Assembly: GCF_018919065.1 (NCBI RefSeq)
Contig: NZ_JAHLQG010000052.1
Coordinates: forward strand, 1 to 64,000
From: Blautia sp. MSJ-9
GTDB lineage: Bacteria > Bacillota > Clostridia > Lachnospirales > Lachnospiraceae
Reading direction: 5' to 3'
Length of the DNA: 64,000 nucleotides
Shown: one piece after another, positions 51,175-58,327 of the stretch
How positions within the stretch are numbered: the stretch's first letter is position 1
How the letters are laid out: the number at the start of each line of letters is the position of its first letter
Program-made: the position numbers and the translations under genes
The notes under the pieces: generated by a model
What the model was told of the DNA's origin: nothing
Databases searched by the model: none
What the model saw: the letters and a program-made list of their open reading frames with translations, nothing else

Positions 51175-51221
51175 AAAAAAGGATATCTTCAGTCACATAA
51201 CGTTTCTGAAAATATCCCTTT
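51175..51221 (-). terminator. Terminator of the patatin gene
   Basis: AAAAAGGATAT...TTCAG pairs with CTGAA...ATATCCCTTTT. On the minus strand CCTTTTTTCTTT follows, just past the stop at 51226. Confidence 0.75.
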
Positions 51222-51225
51222 TATA

Positions 51226-52104
51226 TTATTCTGCCAAATATGCCTTCAGTTTCTCCATATCAGCTTTCATTACTCTCCGTCCCACCTCATAAATCTCCTT
51301 TAAATGGGCCGGATCACGCTCAACCGGTTTTGCACTGATGTCTCTGTCCGGGCGGATAACATGGATCCTGCCCTCTTTTTCCAGATATGCGATTTTATCC
51401 AGTATACGGTTATACTGAATATGACGTTCATCCAGAAGCTTTACAAGCTCCGGATACTCCCTGAACTTCAGTCTGAGCAGCGGCATCAGCTTATTATGTG
51501 CTTTTCTGTATCCCGGATGACGGGTACAGACTACCACATTTTTCTCATACCCCTGTGAAAGCATCCAGTTTACAGGAATCGGATCTGAGATACCACCGTC
51601 CAGATACATTCTTCCATTCAGCTTTACCGGCCTGGCGGCCAGTGGCAGGGAAGCTGATGCACGCATCCATTCCACATCCAACCTGTCTCCCATTCTGCAT
51701 TCCTGATAGCAGGGTTTTCCTGTTTCAATATCTGTACATACAACCGTAAACTTCATGGGTGATCTGGCAAATGTCTCTGTGTCAAAAACATCCAGCTTCC
51801 AGGGCACCTCCCCATATGCAAAATCTTTGCTGTAAAGATCGCCGGTAGTGATCCAGCTTTTCAATCCCATATATCGTTTATCCTTGCAGAATCTGGTATT
51901 ATAACGAAGGGTTCGTCCAATCTGGCGGGACTTATAATTACATCCAAAAATTGCACCGGCGGAAACGCCAACTGTAGAATCTGCATAAATCCCCTGCTCC
52001 ATCAGCTCATCCAGAACTCCGGCTGTATACAGCCCCCGCATACCTCCACCTTCCAGAACCATTCCAAGGCCTTTCCTTTTATTGTCCTCCATAGTTTTTC
52101 TCAC
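51226..52104 (-). CDS. Patatin-like phospholipase
   Basis: A 292-residue patatin-fold serine hydrolase. The oxyanion loop EGGGMRGLYTAG (19-29), nucleophile elbow GVSAG (S48) and catalytic D169 (LDGG) are all present, so it should be an active lipid acyl hydrolase of the YjjU/RssA type. No signal peptide is seen. The start is either GTG 52104 or ATG 52092; neither has a strong ribosome binding site. It is a single gene with its own terminator. Confidence 0.9.
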   Translation of the reverse strand: MRKTMEDNKRKGLGMVLEGGGMRGLYTAGVLDELMEQGIYADSTVGVSAGAIFGCNYKSRQIGRTLRYNTRFCKDKRYMGLKSWITTGDLYSKDFAYGEVPWKLDVFDTETFARSPMKFTVVCTDIETGKPCYQECRMGDRLDVEWMRASASLPLAARPVKLNGRMYLDGGISDPIPVNWMLSQGYEKNVVVCTRHPGYRKAHNKLMPLLRLKFREYPELVKLLDERHIQYNRILDKIAYLEKEGRIHVIRPDRDISAKPVERDPAHLKEIYEVGRRVMKADMEKLKAYLAE

Positions 52105-52124
52105 TTTCGTCTTTTTCTTAATGT

Positions 52125-52160
52125 CCTATAGCAATCCTCGTAAATAATGCATTTAAGACA
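52125..52160. mobile_element. Solo end of the MITE-like element
   Basis: From TATAGCAAT near 52124 the sequence follows one terminal repeat of the element at 37246-37405 (TATAGCAAT..., AATAATGCA, AAGACAGT) for about 36 bases with several changes. No matching second end is found in the next few hundred bases, so it is probably a decayed remnant. Confidence 0.45.
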
Positions 52161-52304
52161 GTCAATTGTATTTTTACTCATTTCATTTGAAAAACAAATT
52201 ATTTAGAACATATTTTAACACCTTGAATGAAAATGTCAAACCTGTAATCTTTAAAAGCCCCCTGAAATTCATCTAGAAGGCTTAATACAACTCACAATTA
52301 TATG

Positions 52305-53432
52305 TTATTTTCCAAGAAGTTTTGCTGCAACTTTCTCCAGCTCATCTCTGATCTTAATATGCTGCGGACATACTTCTTCGCACTTACCACATTTCACACA
52401 TTCATTGGCAGATTTCCTGCCATGTTTGCCTACCAGCCATTCTTCCTGATGAAGTGCCTGATCTTTGCTTCCGTATAAGGTCAGATAATTCATTGCTGTA
52501 AAAGAACCGGAAACTCCGATTTCCATCGGACAGACTTTCGCACAGTAATTACAGGTTGTACATGGGATCAGCGGAATTTTCTTTAATTCTTCCTGTGCCT
52601 TTTTCAGAGTTTCCTGTTCTTTCTCTGTCAGTCCGTTGAAATCCTTCATATAAGAAAGATTGTCCTGCATCTGCTCGACATTGCTCATACCGGACAGAAC
52701 AGTGATCACGCCTTCCAGATTTGCAGCAAAACGGATCGCCCAGGATGCTGCGGAAGATTCCGGTTCTGCTGCTTTCAGGATTTCTTCCACACTCTTCGGA
52801 GGAGTTGCAAGCATACCGCCTTTCACAGGCTCCATAATTACAATCGGTTTGCCATGTTTACGTGCCACTTCATAACATCCTCTGGCCTGGATTGCCGGAT
52901 TTTCCCAGTCAGCGTAGTTGATCTGAAGCTGTACAAATTCCATTTCCGGATGTGCGTTCAGGATTGCATCCAGTTCTTCCGGTGTGGAATGGAAAGAGAA
53001 ACCTGCATGTTTGATCAGACCCTGTGCTTTTTTCTCCTGAACCCAGTCCCAGAGACCGAAATCGTCGAAGTATCTGGTACGTGCTTCTCCGAGATTATGT
53101 AACAGATAAAAGTCGAAATATCCTGCTCCTGTCTGTTTCAGAGAAGTGTCAAACTGTGCAGTTGCTTCTTCTCTTGTCTTGCAGTTGATCCATGCTGCGT
53201 TCTTTGTAGCAAGCTGGAATTTCTCTCTTGGATAACGCTCTACCAGTGCCTGGCGGATGGCATCCTCGCTGCCTGCATAGGCCCAGGCTGTATCAAAATA
53301 AGTAAATCCTGCATCCATAAACAGGTCTACCATCTTTTTGGTCTGCTCAATATCGATCACGTCGCCTTCCAATTTCGGCAGACGCATCAGGCCAAATCCA
53401 AGTTTCTTGATGCTTTCTCCTAAATAAGCCAT
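52305..53432 (-). CDS. Aldo-keto reductase with C-terminal ferredoxin domain
   Basis: A 375-residue protein. The aldo-keto reductase barrel covers about 1-285 (GFGLMRLP; DTAWAYAGSEDAIR; KTAAWINCK-type catalytic Lys region; HNLGEARTRYFDDFG). The last 90 residues hold two 4Fe-4S clusters: CTTCNYCAKVCP and CVKCGKCEEVCP. Such fusions use ferredoxin-linked redox chemistry in anaerobes; the substrate is not known. The gene is single. Upstream to 53730 (about 300 bases) nothing is recognisable. Confidence 0.92.
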   Translation of the reverse strand: MAYLGESIKKLGFGLMRLPKLEGDVIDIEQTKKMVDLFMDAGFTYFDTAWAYAGSEDAIRQALVERYPREKFQLATKNAAWINCKTREEATAQFDTSLKQTGAGYFDFYLLHNLGEARTRYFDDFGLWDWVQEKKAQGLIKHAGFSFHSTPEELDAILNAHPEMEFVQLQINYADWENPAIQARGCYEVARKHGKPIVIMEPVKGGMLATPPKSVEEILKAAEPESSAASWAIRFAANLEGVITVLSGMSNVEQMQDNLSYMKDFNGLTEKEQETLKKAQEELKKIPLIPCTTCNYCAKVCPMEIGVSGSFTAMNYLTLYGSKDQALHQEEWLVGKHGRKSANECVKCGKCEEVCPQHIKIRDELEKVAAKLLGK

Positions 53433-53733
53433 GTGAAGACCTCCTTACTTTCTGAAATTACCAGAATACGATTTCCACTCATATTCCGGTTAACTATTCT
53501 ATTATAGCGGAAAATTTTATCAATTTCCATTGCATGTCTGCAAAAAATCTCTTATATACCTTTCCCATATCCCAATGTGATGGAATCGCATACTGGCATT
53601 CCCCTACATTATCATAATTTCCTGATTTTATTTTTTCAATGATCTATGACCACACTCCAATGCATTATTCTCCCGTATCTCCCATTTTGGACAATATTCT
53701 ACATCATAAAAATAATACCTCAAATATAAGAAA

Positions 53734-53786
53734 AACTTCTCCTAAGCAGATTTCAGATTATTTACTCAATCCACTTAGAAGAAGTT
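53734..53786 (-). terminator. Terminator of the NSS transporter gene
   Basis: AACTTCTCCTAAG (53734-53746) pairs with CTTAGAAGAAGTT (53774-53786) with one mismatch and a long loop. On the minus strand AAGTTTTTCTTATATTT follows, 10 bases past the stop. Confidence 0.7.
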
Positions 53787-53796
53787 ATAAGTTTTC

Positions 53797-55182
53797 TTAC
53801 ATACTGATAATTCCCAAAACGTTTGCAATAGAACTCAGCAAAATAATAATCAGACAAATCGTTGCAAAGTATTTGATAAATACCCTGTACAGTTTCTTTC
53901 TGCGGAATGGAGAAGACTGTTCAATTTCTTTTTCCATTCCATCAATACCAACAACACGAAGAATCAGAATACAGGTTGCAAGTGCTGCCAACGGCATCAT
54001 TACTGAGTTTGTCATAAAATCGAAGAAATCAAGGAAGTTCATTCCAAAGATACGAATGAAATCCAGAAGTCCATATCCCATGGAAGATGCGGTTCCAAGT
54101 ACAATCATGATCACAACCATCAGACCGCAGCATTTCTTACGGCTCCAGTGAAGTTCGTCCATGAATGTGGAAACACTGGTTTCCATCAGGGAAACTGCAC
54201 TTGTCAGAGCTGCAAGTAATACAAGTATGAAGAATACGATTCCTGTTGCAGTACCAAATCCCATACTTGCAAATACTTTTGGCAATGTGATAAACATCAG
54301 AGATGGTCCTGCCTGAAGTGTTTCAGGATTTCCACCGGAGAATGCAAATACCGCCGGAATGATCATCAGTCCTGCAAGGATTGCGATACCTGTATCGAAA
54401 ATCTCAACCTGTGTGGTAGATCTCTCAATATCCATATCTTTACGGACATAGGAACCGTAAGTATACAGGATTCCCATTGCAATGGACAAAGAATAAAACA
54501 TCTGTCCCATCGCTGCTACTACTGTCATCCAGGAGAAATTTTTCACATTCGGGATCAGGAAATATTTCACACCTTCAACAGCGCCCGGACGTGTGACAGA
54601 ATAGATTGTAACTACGACTGCCAGAACTACTAGAACCGGCATCATGATCTTTGACATTCTCTCTACACCGTTCTGTACACCACCGAGAATGATGATGAAT
54701 ACAAGCGCCGCAAATACCAGAAACCAGAGTTCCACCTGCCAGGAATCGGAAATAAAGTTTCCAAAATATCCGTCTTCCGCTACTGCCTGGACATTTCCTT
54801 TGAAATATTCCACAAGATACTTAATTACCCATCCGCCAATCGTACTGTAATAAGGAACAATCAGCATTGGAATCACTGCATTTAACCATCCGCCGATTTT
54901 GAATGATTTCGTTTTTCCAAAATGCTCAAATGCACCTACCGGACTCTTTCTGGTCATTCGTCCAAGAGCTGTTTCTGACATGATCAGCACATAACCAAAT
55001 GATGCAGTCAGAAGAATATAGATCAGCAGGAAAATTCCGCCTCCATATTTCGCTGCAAGATACGGAAATCTCCAGATATTTCCCAGTCCTACTGCAGAAC
55101 CTGCAACTGCCAGCACATAACCAATCCTTCCGGAAAAGCTTCCTCTGTTATGGTTATGTGCAGAATTGTTTTCTTTTTTCAT
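53797..55182 (-). CDS. Sodium-dependent amino acid transporter (NSS family)
   Basis: A 461-residue neurotransmitter:sodium symporter relative (LeuT fold) with about 12 helices. The sodium/substrate site GYVLAVAGSAVGLGNIWRFP in TM1 is intact, as are GGGIFLLIYILL in TM2 and TAAVSL-like SAVSLMETSVSTFMDE in TM8. Start 55182 (MKKENNSAHN) has GAGGTG upstream. The gene has a near-consensus promoter and a terminator-like hairpin in its short leader, so it is probably controlled by attenuation. The substrate is likely an amino acid, not specified by sequence. Confidence 0.9.
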   Translation of the reverse strand: MKKENNSAHNHNRGSFSGRIGYVLAVAGSAVGLGNIWRFPYLAAKYGGGIFLLIYILLTASFGYVLIMSETALGRMTRKSPVGAFEHFGKTKSFKIGGWLNAVIPMLIVPYYSTIGGWVIKYLVEYFKGNVQAVAEDGYFGNFISDSWQVELWFLVFAALVFIIILGGVQNGVERMSKIMMPVLVVLAVVVTIYSVTRPGAVEGVKYFLIPNVKNFSWMTVVAAMGQMFYSLSIAMGILYTYGSYVRKDMDIERSTTQVEIFDTGIAILAGLMIIPAVFAFSGGNPETLQAGPSLMFITLPKVFASMGFGTATGIVFFILVLLAALTSAVSLMETSVSTFMDELHWSRKKCCGLMVVIMIVLGTASSMGYGLLDFIRIFGMNFLDFFDFMTNSVMMPLAALATCILILRVVGIDGMEKEIEQSSPFRRKKLYRVFIKYFATICLIIILLSSIANVLGIISM

Positions 55183-55207
55183 TATACACCTCACCTCGTT
55201 ACAAAAA

Positions 55208-55235
55208 CCTCCCATAGGATTTCTCCCATGGGAGG
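55208..55235 (-). promoter_or_regulatory. Attenuator-like hairpin in the NSS transporter leader
   Basis: CCTCCCAT (55208-55215) pairs with ATGGGAGG (55228-55235). On the minus strand TTTTTG follows directly, so it is a full intrinsic terminator between the promoter and the start codon, about 25 bases before the ATG. Confidence 0.65.
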
Positions 55236-55258
55236 TCTGCTAGTTTTTTACTGATTCT

Positions 55259-55287
55259 ATAGTATCAAAAAGATGCGGGAATGTCAA
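55259..55287 (-). promoter_or_regulatory. Promoter of the NSS transporter gene
   Basis: TTGACA (55282-55287), 17 bases and TACTAT (55259-55264) on the minus strand, with a start near 55252. The leader would be about 70 bases and contain the attenuator hairpin. Confidence 0.7.
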
Positions 55288-55346
55288 AGATTAATAATAA
55301 TTACAGACTTAATTATAACATATTTGGTTACCCGTTTAGCTACAAC

Positions 55347-55423
55347 AAAACCCCGGAAAATCAAGGCTTTCCGAGGTTTTAATAGTTTTCTGTACTCGAT
55401 TAAAATTATCGTTTTGGTAACTG
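55347..55423. repeat. rpsI-end repeat, copy C (outer boundary of the mobile scar)
   Basis: This copy repeats the 3' end and terminator of rpsI. A hairpin AAAACCCCGGAAA...TTTCCGAGGTTTT (55347-55380) is followed by TTTTCTGTACTCGATT and the core TTATCGTTTTGGTAACTG (55406-55423). Read on the minus strand, the core still encodes a Leu-Pro-Lys-Arg stop, close to the Phe-Ser-Lys-Arg end of uS9. It is about 80 bases of near identity with 58269-58345. Confidence 0.75.
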
Positions 55424-55514
55424 GGAACGCTTGATTTTACTGGGTTCTTGGAATGTGATGTTGCAAACACGTTACAAATGCAGGGCTTCTCGTTACTCCT
55501 CACCACACCTCAAA

Positions 55515-55934
55515 TCATACTAAAAATTCTTCTAAATCTGGATAATCCTTAATATGTTTTCTTACATAGTTTCTTTTAAATGCTGAAAATATGCTGCTTC
55601 TACTCAATGTTGCCTTTAGGGTTCTCTTACAACGTTGCATTTCTGGATCTTTTTTATGCTTTTCCAACGTTTTATATAAGAAATTCATCTCCTCTGCCAA
55701 ACGATCAATTCTGTGTTGACATGCCGCTTCTCGAATCCCAGTATTTCGTTTTTCAAAACATTCTTGTATGAGGTCAGCAGTCATAATCGCCCGTTCTTCA
55801 TTCACAATATTATGTACATTTACATGTCCCTCTTCATAACACTGCTCTAACATAGCGGGTGGTTTATTGTTTCGTCCATCTACATTTTTCGGATCAACGA
55901 AAAACTCCAATGGACTCAACAGACTAAAGTCCAT
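55515..55934 (-). CDS. Hypothetical protein, probably a 5'-truncated fragment
   Basis: A frame of about 139 residues from M at 55934, rich in charged residues, with a helical middle (HRIDRLAEEMNFLYKTLEKHKKDPEMQ) and the end YPDLEEFLV. I do not recognise it. No ribosome binding site precedes 55934, and the frame upstream runs into the arm of a terminator hairpin, so the true N-terminus may have been lost. It lies in the mobile scar between copy C and the transposase remnant. Confidence 0.4.
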   Translation of the reverse strand: MDFSLLSPLEFFVDPKNVDGRNNKPPAMLEQCYEEGHVNVHNIVNEERAIMTADLIQECFEKRNTGIREAACQHRIDRLAEEMNFLYKTLEKHKKDPEMQRCKRTLKATLSRSSIFSAFKRNYVRKHIKDYPDLEEFLV

Positions 55935-55985
55935 AAAGAAAAGAGAAGTTAGTATCATTTTGGGATATTAACTTCTCTTTTCTTT
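55935..55985. terminator. Long hairpin, likely bidirectional terminator
   Basis: A perfect 17-bp stem, AAAGAAAAGAGAAGTTA (55935-55951) with TAACTTCTCTTTTCTTT (55969-55985), and T-rich ends on both strands. Confidence 0.7.
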
Positions 55986-56068
55986 TCGTATTGCAGATAA
56001 ATTTTTGTACATGTGGCGCTAAAAAAGAGTTCACTTTTTTAAATTTTATGCTACTCTATACATGAAGC

Positions 56069-56440
56069 TTATTGCTTGCCTTTCATATTACGAAGTCTTG
56101 AACGCCCTGGACGGATAGGCGTTATGTATCTTGCAATAAGTAATTCAATATTAGGTGGAAATATTTCTTTAAATAGGAATTCACGGCATATACGTACCGA
56201 GACAGAAAAATTTACTTTATATTCATATTTTCTGTTTCCTTTTTCTATGACTACATGCGAGGTAATCAGTTCAGAAAAGTTGTGCATTATTAGTCCAGCA
56301 AAGATTTCCTGGAGAATATATTCCACCTTTTTGGAATGAAAATGAAGCAGTCCCACAGTATATTTTAAATCTCTGAATGAAGTTTCAATTCCCCACCGCA
56401 TACTCACTAATATACCTTCCGGAATTTGAAAAAATAAGCA
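56069..56440 (-). pseudogene. IS4-type transposase remnant (C-terminal part)
   Basis: About 110 residues match the C-terminal part of IS4-family DDE transposases: RWGIETSFRDLKYTVGLLHFHS with the catalytic Glu, then IMHNFSELITSHVV and the tail ITPIRPGRSRLRNMKGKQ. The N-terminal DD region is absent. Upstream the frame runs into the broken RpiR gene near 56400-56420, so the element is a fragment left after insertion or deletion. No terminal repeats are visible. Confidence 0.75.
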
Positions 56441-56989
56441 GTAGTGTATTTTCTTTTGCACGGCTAATATACGCCACTTGCTTTCTGTCATTTGTAGTTG
56501 TGTAAATGAACTTCTGGTAAAAAGACATTTTATGTTGAAAATTCAATGCAGCAGTCTCTGAATATCCTTCTCCAAATGCAGCTACTTCTTCATAATCATG
56601 AATTAACGTGACCAAGTGTTCTGTTTTTTAGAGTCAGTATTGAAAAATAAATAGCGAATATCTGAAAACAGCACATCCAGATATTCTTCCGTTCCTTTTT
56701 TCAATATATAATCTGTAATATTTATCGTATTTAGATCTTTTATGTAAACTTCTCTTTTCCCTCTACTGTATGCTTCTGCTTTAAATTCTTTGTAATCCTC
56801 AAATCCTAATTGCTTAACGAATTTAGAGATTGTAGATTTAGAAACAGAACATAAATCAGCCATAGCACCTATGGAAATGTTATTCAATTGATGAATATGT
56901 TCCAGCATAACTCGAGCAATATGATGTTCTATTGATTCTGGTGACATCTCACCAGTTATTGATGATAGTCTTGTATATAGTGTGCCCAT
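56400..56989 (-). pseudogene. Broken RpiR/MurR-type regulator
   Basis: Residues 1 to about 85 from the start at 56989 form the RpiR helix-turn-helix domain (IGAMADLCSVSKSTISKFVKQLGFEDYKEFK). Near 56603-56615 the frame shifts: one frame ends NTDSKKQNT and stops, while the sugar-isomerase domain continues in another (HDYEEVAAFGEGYSETAA, then IFSNSGR). That domain is cut off at about 56400, where transposase sequence begins. The gene therefore has both a frameshift and a 3' truncation. RpiR proteins usually control amino-sugar or sugar-phosphate genes; none remain nearby. Confidence 0.7.
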
Positions 56990-57230
56990 ATATCTTCTCC
57001 CTCACGGTTTTCTCTTGTGACACTTTTGTTTTCATAATAACACAAAAATACTAAGAGAAACCACTATTAGCTGATAATTTTCCTGCATTTTATCAGCTCA
57101 AGAAGCATCCATCCAGCTACGTGATTGATTTTGAAGTTCTGAAATTTTGTTTGGATTTTTACTTGATTTCTTGTTGTTATTTTAATTTACATTAAATTTT
57201 GAATAATAGATTTTTTCAGATTTAGTTAAG
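56990..57230. other. AT-rich spacer without recognisable feature
   Basis: About 240 bases upstream of the broken RpiR gene. I see no coding frame, repeat or RNA gene. Confidence 0.5.
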
Positions 57231-57232
57231 AA

Positions 57233-57335
57233 AAACCCCAGAACCGAAGTTCTGAGGTTTGTGATCTCTTTGAATTGTATTTCTCTTGCGAGATAATTAT
57301 CTCTTTGGTAACTAAAATTAACGTTTGGAGAACTA
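57233..57335. repeat. rpsI-end repeat, copy B (with two cores)
   Basis: A terminator-like hairpin, AAACCCCAGAAC (57234-57245) with GTTCTGAGGTTT (57249-57260), is followed by two core-like sequences: TTATCTCTTTGGTAACTA (57297-57314) and TTAACGTTTGGAGAACTA (57318-57335). The second still encodes Phe-Ser-Lys-Arg-stop on the minus strand, the end of uS9. It divides the scar into two parts, which suggests two successive insertions at the same target. Confidence 0.65.
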
Positions 57336-57538
57336 CACATCCCGTAAAATAAGGCTTTTTGAGTATTTTGTGTGCTACATGTGTGTTACGAAAAAACATG
57401 ATACCCTGTTCTGTAAAAGCCTTTTTGTTTTCTTTTGGGTGATTCCGCACATTACCAGACCACCCCACATGTTTATACTATACCCCCTACCCCGGTATAT
57501 ATTTTAAGTACGGGCTTTTCGTACTCATTGTTCTATGA

Positions 57539-57544
57539 TATAAT
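57539..57544 (+). promoter_or_regulatory. Promoter of the type I toxin mRNA
   Basis: TGA-TATAAT (TATAAT at 57539-57544), an extended -10; the -35 region is weak. The start would be near 57551. The leader folds into CCCG-GCAA-CGGG (57566-57577), with CACC (57557-57560) able to pair with GGTG (57582-57585), covering the ribosome binding site. Confidence 0.6.
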
Positions 57545-57586
57545 GTCCTTGTTGTCCACCCGATACCCGGCAACGGGAGGAGGTGA

Positions 57587-57613
57587 GTCTACATGGAAAT
57601 CATCATTTCTTTT
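57587..57613. repeat. Direct repeat 1 at the toxin start codon
   Basis: GTCTACATGGA, then AAT and CATCATTTCTTTT, spanning the ATG at 57593. The partner repeat is at 57769-57794 and differs by one indel and two substitutions. Confidence 0.8.
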
Positions 57614-57679
57614 ATTGTCTCCTGCATGGCAAGCATAGCCGCCTATTATGTTTGCAAATGGTTAGACGGTGACAAGTAG
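57593..57679 (+). CDS. Fst/par-like type I toxin peptide
   Basis: A 28-residue peptide: a short acidic start, one hydrophobic helix from about 3 to 20 (IIISFIVSCMASIAAYYV) and a charged tail CKWLDGDK. The ribosome binding site GGGAGGAGGTG is strong but can be hidden by the leader hairpin. Size, single membrane helix and charged tail fit the Fst/Ldr group of membrane-active type I toxins. The gene has a promoter, a shared terminator and a convergent antisense RNA, described separately. The sequence itself is only weakly like Fst of pAD1, so the assignment rests mainly on architecture. Confidence 0.7.
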   Translation: MEIIISFIVSCMASIAAYYVCKWLDGDK

Positions 57680-57725
57680 GGCAACACTAGCCTAGCGGTT
57701 TCTTGTCCGCTATAAAAAGCAAGAC

Positions 57726-57767
57726 GAAGCCCCCAGTATTCGCAGTACTGAGGGCTTCTATCTTTTT
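57726..57767. terminator. Shared bidirectional terminator of toxin mRNA and antisense RNA
   Basis: GAAGCCCCCAGTA (57726-57738) pairs with TACTGAGGGCTTC (57746-57758), with one mismatch. TATCTTTTT follows on the plus strand and GTCTTGCTTTTT on the minus strand. Confidence 0.85.
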
Positions 57768-57768
57768 C

Positions 57769-57794
57769 GTCCACATGGACTCATCATTTCTTTT
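57769..57794. repeat. Direct repeat 2 in the antisense RNA 5' region
   Basis: GTCCACATGGA, then CT and CATCATTTCTTTT, matching repeat 1 at the toxin start in about 24 of 27 positions. Confidence 0.8.
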
Positions 57795-57805
57795 CGCCTA
57801 TTGGC

Positions 57806-57834
57806 ATTATATCATATGCAATTTTCATTTGCAA
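57806..57834 (-). promoter_or_regulatory. Promoter of the antisense RNA
   Basis: TTGCAA (57829-57834), 17 bases and TGA-TATAAT with TATAAT at 57806-57811 on the minus strand. It is stronger than the toxin promoter. It overlaps the stop codon of the broken HTH gene. Confidence 0.75.
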
Positions 57835-58022
57835 TATACCCAATATATTTTTTAATCGTATTTCTACTTATATGATATTTATTCATTAAATCTATTTGTT
57901 TTATGCTGCGATCTGAAAGAAACTTTTCAATATCCTCCTGAAGCTCTGGTGTCATCTTATCAAGCTGTCCCTCTTTGCGTCCCACTCTCGACTACGCATG
58001 TATCTCTTGTATTCTTCTGTCA
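57812..58022 (-). pseudogene. Frameshifted small helix-turn-helix gene
   Basis: From ATG 58022 the frame reads MTEEYKRYMRSR and then leaves frame. The continuation in another frame is VGRKEGQLDKMTPELQEDI, then the helix-turn-helix IKQIDLMNKYHISRNTIKKYI and a stop at 57812-57814. The total length of 211 bases is one base off a whole number of codons. The helix-turn-helix resembles the C-terminal DNA-binding domain of resolvase/Hin-type proteins. A shorter intact product from an internal ATG (MTPELQ) is possible. Confidence 0.6.
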
Positions 58023-58268
58023 TATAAATTCCTTTCTTTAAAATTACATTACAAGAGGGGTGTCAATATTACTGATACCCTTTTATTATCGTCCTCTGTT
58101 CCAGTCTGATTTTTAGCCCTTAAATCTTTCCCGGTAGCCCTACAGAAAACTCTAATATGAGATTGTCCGCATTTTATCAGGCTTTTCCAAATATATCAAG
58201 CAAATTTGTGTGCTACGCATCAAAATTAACCACTTTTTTAGAAAATTTTAGGAATTTCAGATATAAGA
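58023..58268. other. Spacer between the HTH remnant and the rpsI terminator
   Basis: No coding frame is recognised. GTGTGCTAC occurs at about 58208 and again at about 57369, a short repeat that could be an arm-type integrase site; this is speculative. Confidence 0.3.
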
Positions 58269-58302
58269 AAAACCCCGGAAAATCAAGGTTTTCCGAGGTT
58301 TT
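58269..58302 (-). terminator. Terminator of rplM-rpsI
   Basis: AAAACCCCGGAAAA (58269-58282) pairs with TTTTCCGAGGTTTT (58289-58302). On the minus strand TTTTTC follows. Together with the core TTATCGTTTGGAGAACTG (58328-58345) it is repeat copy A of the mobile scar. Confidence 0.88.
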
Positions 58303-58327
58303 AATAAATTTCTGTATTCGATTGGAA

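Larger units (their letters stand above)
57712..57799 (-). ncRNA. Antisense RNA of the type I toxin (RNA II-like)
   Basis: A predicted transcript of about 87 nt on the minus strand. It starts near 57799 under the promoter at 57806-57834, carries direct repeat 2 near its 5' end and ends after the terminator hairpin in a T-run at 57714-57718. Its repeat would pair with the matching repeat over the toxin start codon, and its 3' half pairs with the toxin mRNA terminator region. This matches the RNA II design of the pAD1 par locus. Confidence 0.65.

Noticed and set aside
55347-55423. Simple duplicated terminator
   Set aside because: The identity extends beyond the hairpin through a spacer into the last codons of rpsI, which fits an attachment-site duplication better than a terminator that merely looks alike.
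57226-57468. 80-residue frame on the minus strand
   Set aside because: It covers repeat copy B and its terminator hairpin; no binding site and no protein-like character.
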